From Pseudomonas sp. (GTDB lineage Bacteria > Pseudomonadota > Gammaproteobacteria > Pseudomonadales > Pseudomonadaceae): a stretch of DNA of 12,853 nt. The position numbers and the translations under genes were made by a program. The stretch lies in NCBI GenBank assembly GCA_026398835.1, contig JAPLSD010000822.1:1-12853 (forward strand), read 5' to 3'. Shown here piece after piece: positions 8,054-12,853 of the stretch. Within the stretch, counting starts at the first letter, position 1, and each line of letters begins with the position of its first letter. The notes under the pieces are model-generated. The model did no database searches. It was not told where the DNA came from and saw only the letters and a list, made by a program, of their open reading frames with translations.

Positions 8054-8398
8054 GTGGCTGAAGTTCATCTGGACCACAATGTGCTGAGTGCATTGCAGGA
8101 AGTCATGGAGGATGAATATCCGGTGCTGCTGGATACCTTTCTTGCAGACTCGGAGGCGCGCTTGAGCCAATTGCATCATGCCGTCAATGCTTTCGAGCTG
8201 GGCATGGTGGCCCATAGCTTCAAAGGCAGCAGCAGCAACATGGGCGCTATCCGTCTTGCCGAGCTGTGCGATCAACTTGAGCAGCGAGCCAAAGAACCGT
8301 CGCTTGGCGGTATCGAAAAACTGGTGGCTGAGATTGACGGCGAATTTGCCATCGTTCGCCCTCTGTACAAGGAGGAGCGCGAGCGTTTCCACTGCTGA
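8054..8398 (+). CDS. hptB: HptB, histidine phosphotransfer protein
   Basis: This 114-residue Hpt-domain protein carries the signature AHSFKGSSSNMGA, with phospho-acceptor H54. The rest is the expected four-helix bundle. In P. aeruginosa HptB relays phosphate from several hybrid sensor kinases to the receiver of HsbR, feeding into biofilm, swarming and flagellar gene control. The start is GTG 8054, supported by AGGGAG at 8041-8046 with 7 bases between; no ATG lies near. It follows hsbR by 30 bases and ends at TGA, with an overlapping TAA in another frame just after, right before a strong terminator. Its position with hsbA and hsbR makes the relay partner clear. The cognate sensor kinases are not in this window. 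Confidence 0.92.
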   Translation: MAEVHLDHNVLSALQEVMEDEYPVLLDTFLADSEARLSQLHHAVNAFELGMVAHSFKGSSSNMGAIRLAELCDQLEQRAKEPSLGGIEKLVAEIDGEFAIVRPLYKEERERFHC

Positions 8399-8399
8399 T

Positions 8400-8421
8400 A
8401 AACCGCCGTCTGGCGGTTTTT
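8400..8421 (+). terminator. Rho-independent terminator after hptB
   Basis: AAACCGCC (8400-8407) pairs perfectly with GGCGGTTT (8412-8419) around the tetraloop GTCT, and T continues to 8421. It begins immediately after the hptB stop. It is the first clear terminator downstream of the fliE promoter, so it may end a transcript covering fliE to hptB. Confidence 0.9.
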
Positions 8422-8439
8422 GATGTTGGCGAGCCTGTC

Positions 8440-8455
8440 TGGCTCGACCTTTGCA
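8440..8455 (+). promoter_or_regulatory. Sigma-54 promoter of fliK
   Basis: TGGCTC (8440-8445), five bases, then TTGCA (8451-8455) fit the sigma-54 consensus with one deviation (T for A in the -24 element). The -24 GG and -12 GC are correctly spaced. It lies between the hptB terminator and fliK, with predicted transcription start near 8465-8467. In P. aeruginosa fliK is a class III gene needing RpoN and FleR, which agrees with a private promoter here. Confidence 0.82.
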
Positions 8456-8505
8456 GTGCTGTCTTCCAACTGTGCCTACGATCCCAGTGCAGCGGAGACC
8501 GTTCT

Positions 8506-9831
8506 ATGCCCCTTACCCCAAACATGCTTCTTCAGGCCGCGTCGAAGGCCAATACCCCGGCCGTTCCTGCCAATACCCCGGCAGTCGTTGCCGGGCCTGG
8601 GGATAAGGCTTCAGGCTTTGCTCAGATCTATGCCAAAGAGTCGCAGAGCAAGCCCGCTGCGCCAGGTGAGGGATCAGCCAAGCCAGTGCGTGACAAGGCC
8701 GCGGATAACGCCAGCAAGAAGGACACGGTCAGTGATAACGCTGCCACCCCGGAACCGGCAGTTGCCGATTGCGGCAAATCCTTGCCTGCCGATAACGCTG
8801 GCGCCGCAGACGACAAGCTTGCCAGCGACAATGCGCCCGTCACCGATACGCCGGTGGCCGACAGCGTTCCAGTCGATCCGACGCAGAACCCGGCGTTGAT
8901 GCAAGCGATGCAGCCGGTCGTGCCAGCACCTGTGCCCCAAACGCCGCCAACGGCTGCTGCGGTGCCGCCGCAAGTTGAGGCGCCCCTCGCTGCGGTGGCG
9001 AATGCCAAGGCTGCGGCAGTAGAGCCCGAATTTGACCCCGAGGCTGATCCGCTCGATGCGCTGCCGGCAGTGCGCCTGGCGCTTGAGCAAAGCGGGCATG
9101 TTTCGGCTTCCAGTCAGGCTCAGAGCAAGGCCGCGCCAGCTCAGACTGATCTAACTCAGGCGCAGAGTTTTGCCAGCGACATGGCCGCCATGGTTGATCT
9201 GCAAGCGGATAAAGACAGCACCGATCAGGGCAGTGACAAGGCGTTCAGCGGTTTGATCGATGACGGCCTGAAAGACCTGAAAAGTGCCTCCAGCGACACA
9301 CGTGTCGATGACTTCGCCAGCCGTCTGGCGGCGCTGACCCAGGCGGCAACGCCAAAGACTGCCAATGCGCTGCCGGTGAATCAGCCGTTGGCCATGCATC
9401 AGAGCGGCTGGACCGAAGAGGTGGTCAATCGGGTCATGTACCTGTCCAGTGCCAATCTCAAGTCCGCCGATATTCAGCTGCAGCCGGCAGAGCTGGGGCG
9501 TCTGGATATTCGCGTGAACATGGCGGCGGATCAGCAGACTCAAGTGACCTTCATGAGCGGTCACGCCGTCGTGCGTGAAGCGCTGGAAGGGCAGATGCAC
9601 CGCCTGCGCGACATGTTCGCCGAGCAGGGCATGGGCCAGGTCGACGTCAATGTCTCCGATCAATCCCGTGGCTGGCAGGGTCAGCAACAGGCTCAGCAAG
9701 GACAGAACCGCAGTGGTGGCAATGGCGGTCGCCTGGATTCGGCTGATGACGATCTGCCAATGAGCGTGGCTGAAGTCGCCGCCAGCACCTCCAGCGTGGT
9801 GGGTTCAAGTGCGGTCGACTACTACGCCTGA
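8506..9831 (+). CDS. fliK: FliK, hook-length control protein and export specificity switch
   Basis: FliK is exported during hook assembly, measures hook length and makes FlhB switch to filament substrates. The 441-residue product has the expected two-part plan. Up to about residue 290 it is a low-complexity Ala/Pro/Asp/Lys/Gln-rich ruler region, including a 21-base imperfect tandem repeat that doubles ANTPAV near the N-terminus and several DNA-tripeptide motifs. The conserved C-terminal hook-length domain spans about 297-385: WTEEVVNRVMYL, then LQPAELGRLDIRV and REALEGQMHRLRDMFAEQG. A Gln/Gly-rich tail follows. The N-terminus MPLTPNMLLQAAS has no classical signal peptide. GGAGA (8494-8498) precedes ATG 8506. 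The gene stands alone between a terminator and a REP-like repeat, with its own promoter. Confidence 0.93.
   Translation: MPLTPNMLLQAASKANTPAVPANTPAVVAGPGDKASGFAQIYAKESQSKPAAPGEGSAKPVRDKAADNASKKDTVSDNAATPEPAVADCGKSLPADNAGAADDKLASDNAPVTDTPVADSVPVDPTQNPALMQAMQPVVPAPVPQTPPTAAAVPPQVEAPLAAVANAKAAAVEPEFDPEADPLDALPAVRLALEQSGHVSASSQAQSKAAPAQTDLTQAQSFASDMAAMVDLQADKDSTDQGSDKAFSGLIDDGLKDLKSASSDTRVDDFASRLAALTQAATPKTANALPVNQPLAMHQSGWTEEVVNRVMYLSSANLKSADIQLQPAELGRLDIRVNMAADQQTQVTFMSGHAVVREALEGQMHRLRDMFAEQGMGQVDVNVSDQSRGWQGQQQAQQGQNRSGGNGGRLDSADDDLPMSVAEVAASTSSVVGSSAVDYYA
8548..8589 (+). repeat. 21-bp imperfect tandem repeat in fliK
   Basis: Two copies (8548-8568 and 8569-8589) both begin GCCAATACCCCGGC and then differ at a few bases. 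The period is a multiple of three, so the frame is kept and ANTPAV is doubled (ANTPAVP, ANTPAVV) in the N-terminal ruler region of FliK. Confidence 0.8.
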
Positions 9832-9847
9832 TTGAATCCCGCGGGCA

Positions 9848-9878
9848 TGATCGTTCCCACGCAGCGTGGGAACGATCA
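9848..9878. repeat. REP-like perfect inverted repeat in the fliK-fliL gap
   Basis: TGATCGTTCCCACGC (9848-9862) and GCGTGGGAACGATCA (9864-9878) are perfect 15-base arms separated by a single A. The core GCGTGGGAACG is typical of the small repeated extragenic palindromes spread through fluorescent Pseudomonas genomes; this family assignment is from memory. It begins 17 bases after fliK and lies before the fliL promoter. No T run follows, so it is not a standard terminator, though the hairpin could pause polymerase or protect the fliK mRNA 3' end. Confidence 0.85.
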
Positions 9879-9921
9879 CCAAGAGTTCGCCATTCCGTTC
9901 GTTTCTCCTTCCTGACAACTC

Positions 9922-9937
9922 TGGCATAACACTTGCT
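9922..9937 (+). promoter_or_regulatory. Sigma-54 promoter of the fliLMNOP operon
   Basis: TGGCAT (9922-9927), five bases, then TTGCT (9933-9937) match the sigma-54 consensus, with GG at 9923-9924 and GC at 9935-9936. Predicted transcription start is near 9947-9949, about 40 bases before fliL. In P. aeruginosa fliL and the following genes form a FleQ/RpoN-dependent class II operon. I looked for a FleQ box in the leader and found only a weak match. Confidence 0.88.
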
Positions 9938-9987
9938 CTTGCCTTGCCGTGCGACTGTGAAAACCCGAATAGTGACGGATTATTGGC

Positions 9988-10485
9988 ATGGCGAAGAGCG
10001 AAGCAGTGAAAGACCCCGCCGGGAAAGGCAAACTCAAGCTTATTCTGCTGATTGTTCTGGCTTTGCTGCTGGTCATCGGTGTGTCAATCGGGGCGACCTG
10101 GTACGTCATGCACAGTGCCAAGAGCAAGCCCGAACCGACTTCGGATGTGGTCAGCAATGTCAAACCTGCTGCGATCTATGAGGCAATGGCTCCAGCCTTC
10201 GTCGCCAACTTCAACCAGAACGGTCGTCAGCGCTACATGCAGGTGAGCATCACGATGCTTGCGCGTAACCAGGCTGATCTGGATGCACTGAAAGTCCACA
10301 TGCCGGTGATCCGCAATAACCTGGTCATGCTCTTTTCCGGGCAGAGCTTCGACACTCTGGCGACCCCGGTCGGCCAGGAGATGCTGCGCCAGAAGGCGAC
10401 TGCCAGCGTGCAGGAAGTGGCGCAGAAAGAAGTTGGCAAAGTGGTGGTCGAGCAGTTGCTCTTTACTAACTTCGTACTGCAGTAG
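9988..10485 (+). CDS. fliL: FliL, flagellar stator-associated membrane protein
   Basis: FliL (165 residues) is a single-pass inner-membrane protein that surrounds and stabilises the MotAB-type stator and raises torque, particularly for swarming. A short Lys-rich cytoplasmic N-terminus is followed by one membrane segment at about 17-40 (core LILLIVLALLLVIGV). Then comes a periplasmic domain with the family phrases YEAMAPAFVANFNQNGRQRYMQV and VIRNNLVMLFSGQSFD, ending LLFTNFVLQ, the typical FliL C-terminus. ATG 9988 has only a weak ribosome site (ACGGA about 10 bases upstream), but the hydrophobic profile fits this start. It is the first gene after the promoter at 9922-9937. fliM begins 9 bases after the stop, with AGGA overlapping the TAG. 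Confidence 0.95.
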   Translation: MAKSEAVKDPAGKGKLKLILLIVLALLLVIGVSIGATWYVMHSAKSKPEPTSDVVSNVKPAAIYEAMAPAFVANFNQNGRQRYMQVSITMLARNQADLDALKVHMPVIRNNLVMLFSGQSFDTLATPVGQEMLRQKATASVQEVAQKEVGKVVVEQLLFTNFVLQ

Positions 10486-10494
10486 GAACACGAC

Positions 10495-11463
10495 ATGGCC
10501 GTGCAGGACCTGCTGTCCCAGGATGAAATCGATGCACTGTTGCATGGTGTCGACGACGGTCTGGTACAGACCGACAACGTTGCCGAGCCCGGCAGTGTCA
10601 AAAGCTATGACCTGACCAGTCAGGATCGCATCGTCCGCGGACGCATGCCGACCCTGGAAATGATCAACGAGCGTTTTGCCCGCTACACCCGCATCAGCAT
10701 GTTCAACATGTTGCGTCGTTCGGCAGACGTTGCCGTCGGTGGCGTGCAGGTCATGAAGTTCGGCGAATACGTGCACTCGCTGTATGTCCCGACCAGTCTC
10801 AATCTGGTCAAAATCAAGCCGTTGCGCGGCACCGCGTTGTTCATCCTCGATGCCAAGCTGGTGTTCAAACTGGTGGATAACTTCTTCGGCGGTGACGGTC
10901 GTCACGCGAAGATCGAAGGCCGTGAGTTCACCCCGACGGAGTTGCGCGTGGTGCGCATGGTGCTGGAACAGGCCTTCATCGATTTGAAGGAAGCCTGGCA
11001 GGCGATCATGGAAGTGAACTTTGAGTACATCAACTCGGAAGTGAACCCGGCCATGGCCAACATCGTCGGCCCGAGTGAAGCCGTCGTGGTCTCGACCTTT
11101 CACATCGAACTCGATGGCGGTGGCGGCGATCTGCACGTGACCATGCCGTACTCGATGGTCGAGCCGGTCCGGGAAATGCTCGATGCCGGCTTTCAGTCGG
11201 ACCTCGATGACCAGGATGAACGTTGGATCAATGCCTTGCGCCAGGACGTGCTGGACGTCGATGTGCCACTGAGCGCCACGGTCGCGCGTCGTCAGTTGCG
11301 TCTGCGGGACATCCTGCACATGCAGCCCGGTGATGTGATCCCGGTGGAACTGCCGGAAGAATTGATCATGCGCGCCAACGGCGTGCCGGCCTTCAAGGTC
11401 AAACTGGGTTCCCACAAGGGCAACCTGGCGTTGCAAGTGGTTGAGCCGATCGTGCGCCGTTAA
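10495..11463 (+). CDS. fliM: FliM, flagellar motor switch protein that binds CheY-P
   Basis: FliM (322 residues) forms the middle of the C ring between FliG and FliN and receives the chemotaxis signal. The N-terminal peptide DLLSQDEIDALLHGV (5-19) is the classical CheY-P binding motif. The middle domain (about 45-230) carries TLEMINERFARYTRISMFNMLRR and the GG-containing loop that contacts FliG. A C-terminal SpoA domain (about 240-322, including IPVELPEELIMRANGVPAFKVKLG) pairs with FliN. AGGA at 10484-10487 is the ribosome site for ATG 10495. A 58-base gap separates it from fliN, the largest inside this operon. I see no terminator or promoter in that gap. Confidence 0.98.
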   Translation: MAVQDLLSQDEIDALLHGVDDGLVQTDNVAEPGSVKSYDLTSQDRIVRGRMPTLEMINERFARYTRISMFNMLRRSADVAVGGVQVMKFGEYVHSLYVPTSLNLVKIKPLRGTALFILDAKLVFKLVDNFFGGDGRHAKIEGREFTPTELRVVRMVLEQAFIDLKEAWQAIMEVNFEYINSEVNPAMANIVGPSEAVVVSTFHIELDGGGGDLHVTMPYSMVEPVREMLDAGFQSDLDDQDERWINALRQDVLDVDVPLSATVARRQLRLRDILHMQPGDVIPVELPEELIMRANGVPAFKVKLGSHKGNLALQVVEPIVRR

Positions 11464-11521
11464 GCGGTGCGCAAACCCATTCGCTTTTGTTAAATGATTT
11501 TTTGCCCGCCGAGGACAACTG

Positions 11522-11986
11522 ATGGCTAATGACGATGTAATTTCCCCAGATGATCAGGCCTTGGCTGATGAGTGGGCTGCTGCTCTGGGAGAATCCGGTG
11601 ATGCCAGTCAGGACGATATCGACGCCTTGCTGGCCGCCGATGCCGCCTCAGGTTCCGCTTCCAACCGTCTGCCGATGGAAGAGTTCGGCAGCGTGCCGAA
11701 GAATAACGAACCGGTCACTCTCGACGGTCCGAACCTGGACGTGATTCTGGATATTCCGGTATCGATTTCCATGGAAGTCGGCAGCACCGATATCAACATC
11801 CGTAACCTGCTGCAGCTGAACCAGGGGTCGGTGATCGAGCTTGATCGTCTGGCCGGTGAACCACTGGACGTGCTGGTCAACGGCACGCTGATCGCTCACG
11901 GCGAAGTGGTGGTGGTCAACGAGAAGTTCGGCATTCGCCTGACGGACGTGATCAGCCCTAGCGAACGCATCAAGAAGCTGCGCTAA
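11522..11986 (+). CDS. fliN: FliN, flagellar motor switch protein (C-ring base)
   Basis: FliN (154 residues) builds the bottom of the C ring with FliM and docks FliH-FliI export complexes. The C-terminal SpoA domain spans about 70-154: LDVILDIPVSISMEVG, then LNQGSVIELDRLAGEPLDVLVNG in pieces, and EKFGIRLTDVISPSERIKKLR. The first 65 residues are acidic and probably flexible, and contain SQDDIDALLA (29-38), a close copy of the CheY-P binding peptide of FliM. This long N-terminus makes the protein larger than the FliN of E. coli (137 residues). GAGGA (11511-11515) is a good ribosome site for ATG 11522. The stop TAA abuts the GTG start of fliO with no gap. Confidence 0.97.
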   Translation: MANDDVISPDDQALADEWAAALGESGDASQDDIDALLAADAASGSASNRLPMEEFGSVPKNNEPVTLDGPNLDVILDIPVSISMEVGSTDINIRNLLQLNQGSVIELDRLAGEPLDVLVNGTLIAHGEVVVVNEKFGIRLTDVISPSERIKKLR

Positions 11987-12427
11987 GTGAAAAAGTTCCT
12001 CGGCGTACTGCTGGCCTTGCCGTTCAGCGTGCTGGCGGCCGAACCGCTGGCTCAGGCTGCGGCGCCGGTCGCCAGTAGCGGTGTGGCCGGGCAACTGACT
12101 CAGTTGGTGTTGGGCTTGTTGCTGGTGCTGGGTTTGATCTTCTTTTTGGCCTGGCTGTTGCGTCGGGTTCAGCAAGCCGGACCTGCCGGTAAAGGGCAGG
12201 TGATCGAACTGATCGGCTCGCGCGCTCTCGGGCCTCGGGATCGTCTGGTACTGGTGCAAGTCGGCAACGAGCAGATTCTGCTGGGTCTATCGCCTGGCAC
12301 CATCACGGCTTTGCATGTGCTCAAGGAGCCAGTGCACGTGCCTGGCGCCGAGAAAGCGACACCCGAGTTTGCCCAGCGCCTGATGGAGCTGTTGGGCAAG
12401 GAACACCCGAGTTTGCCCAGCGCCTGA
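11987..12427 (+). CDS. fliO: FliO, flagellar export-gate assembly protein, C-terminus altered by a 44-bp duplication
   Basis: FliO is a small membrane protein that helps FliP fold and assemble into the export gate. The 146 residues start at GTG 11987, directly after the fliN stop. A hydrophobic, signal-like N-terminus (KKFLGVLLALPFSVLAAEP) precedes one membrane segment at about 36-59. A cytoplasmic domain follows with VIELIGSRALGPRDRLVLVQVG, typical of the family. The last part reads [12 protein letters not shown] and then HPSLPSA. A perfect 44-bp tandem duplication shifts the frame here. If one copy is removed the gene would end [10 protein letters not shown] (144 residues), with its TAA overlapping the ATG of fliP. 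Both membrane and conserved regions precede the shift, so function is probably kept. Confidence 0.93.
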   Translation: MKKFLGVLLALPFSVLAAEPLAQAAAPVASSGVAGQLTQLVLGLLLVLGLIFFLAWLLRRVQQAGPAGKGQVIELIGSRALGPRDRLVLVQVGNEQILLGLSPGTITALHVLKEPVHVPGAEKATPEFAQRLMELLGKEHPSLPSA

Positions 12428-12447
12428 TGGAGCTGTTGGGCAAGGAA
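12359..12447 (+). repeat. Perfect 44-bp tandem duplication at the fliO 3' end
   Basis: Bases 12359-12403 are identical to 12403-12447: 45 matching bases at a period of 44. The identity ends at 12404/12448. Forty-four is not a multiple of three, so the second copy is read out of frame and fliO stops early, inside it, at TGA 12425-12427. Perfect identity suggests a recent event, or an assembly error. Confidence 0.95.
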
Positions 12448-12465
12448 AATAAGGATAAGAAGTAA
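12427..12465 (+). CDS. 12-codon mini-ORF created by the duplication (displaced fliO tail)
   Basis: ATG 12427 overlaps the new fliO stop as TGATG and opens a frame of 12 codons ([12 protein letters not shown]), ending at TAA 12463-12465. That TAA in turn overlaps the fliP ATG as TAATG. The peptide is the original C-terminal tail of FliO, started from a Met that is internal in the first repeat copy. No independent function is expected. Its likely role, if translated, is to pass terminating ribosomes from fliO to fliP. Translation is inferred, not shown. Confidence 0.35.
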   Translation: MELLGKENKDKK

Positions 12466-12853
12466 TGGGTGCGTTACGCATCGTCTTGACGCTTGCCCTG
12501 ATGCTGGCGTCGCCGCTGGCGATCGCTGCCGATCCATTGTCGATCCCGGCGATCACCCTGGGCACCAACGCCAACGGGGCGCAGGAATACTCGGTCAGCC
12601 TGCAGATTTTGCTGATCATGACGGCGCTGAGCTTCATTCCCGCGTTCGTCATGCTGATGACCAGCTTCACTCGGATCATCATCGTGTTCTCGATTCTGCG
12701 TCAGGCCCTGGGCCTGCAGCAGACGCCGTCGAACCAGATCCTCACCGGCATGGCGCTGTTTCTGACCATGTTCATCATGGCGCCGGTGTTCGATCGGGTG
12801 AATCAGGACGCCTTGCAGCCTTATCTGGCCGAAAAACTCACGGCCCAGGACGC
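12465..12853 (+). CDS. fliP: FliP, flagellar type III export gate protein (N-terminal part; runs off the window)
   Basis: Only the first 129 codons plus two bases are present; the frame is still open at the window edge. FliP forms the core of the FliPQR export channel in the membrane patch inside the MS ring. The N-terminus ([24 protein letters not shown]) is a cleavable-type signal peptide, as known for FliP. The conserved segment [20 protein letters not shown] follows, and then [30 protein letters not shown] in pieces, diagnostic of the FliP/YscR family. AAGGA (12451-12455) lies 9 bases before ATG 12465 and would serve as ribosome site. The ATG overlaps the TAA that ended fliO before the 44-bp duplication. 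Confidence 0.97.
   Translation, partial: MGALRIVLTLALMLASPLAIAADPLSIPAITLGTNANGAQEYSVSLQILLIMTALSFIPAFVMLMTSFTRIIIVFSILRQALGLQQTPSNQILTGMALFLTMFIMAPVFDRVNQDALQPYLAEKLTAQD

Noticed and set aside
9970..9983. FleQ-like box in the fliL leader
   Set aside because: The best 14-mer agrees with the consensus at only about 7 of 13 positions, not enough to claim a site.
10084..11436. 450-codon open frame on the - strand across fliL and fliM
   Set aside because: It is an antisense shadow of conserved genes. Its composition is rich in His, Gln and Asp, as expected from reading the reverse of these codons, and it has no recognisable motif.
11464..11521. Possible promoter or terminator in the 58-base fliM-fliN gap
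   Set aside because: There is a T-rich stretch but no hairpin before it, and no sigma-54 or sigma-28 match. Only a good ribosome site for fliN is visible.

Overview
This window is a chromosomal flagellar gene cluster from a Pseudomonas. The P. fluorescens/P. putida group fits best. The reasons are the gene order, three promoter sequences matching the sigma-54 (RpoN) consensus, high-GC codon use, and a REP-like inverted repeat (arms GCGTGGGAACGATCA) of a kind common in fluorescent pseudomonads. All genes lie on the + strand.

Layout: (1) Bases 1-33 look like the last codons of fleR, the sigma-54 activator gene that usually precedes fliE. A hairpin terminator follows, then a sigma-54 promoter at 88-103. 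(2) Bases 165-5919 carry fliE, fliF, fliG, fliH, fliI and fliJ, closely packed and partly overlapping: rod/MS-ring junction, MS ring, rotor switch, and the cytoplasmic export ATPase complex. (3) Bases 6006-8398 carry hsbA (STAS anti-anti-sigma factor), hsbR (receiver-PP2C phosphatase-anti-sigma kinase) and hptB (histidine phosphotransfer protein). This is the HptB branch that in P. aeruginosa links sensor kinases to FlgM/FliA activity and c-di-GMP. A strong terminator closes the group at 8400-8421. (4) Bases 8506-9831 carry fliK (hook-length control) with its own sigma-54 promoter, followed by the REP-like repeat. (5) From a third sigma-54 promoter at 9922-9937 run fliL, fliM, fliN, fliO and the first 129 codons of fliP, which leaves the window.

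The genes build and control one machine. FliE/FliF/FliG/FliM/FliN form basal body and switch. FliH/FliI/FliJ energise export through the FliO-assisted FliP gate. FliK sets hook length, FliL stabilises the stator, and HsbA/HsbR/HptB probably tune late flagellar gene expression. The families are all known.

The most unusual feature is at the fliO/fliP junction. A perfect 44-bp tandem duplication shifts the frame of the fliO end and replaces its last residues. It also creates a 12-codon mini-ORF joined to fliO' by TGATG and to fliP by TAATG. I found no previously undescribed multi-gene system.
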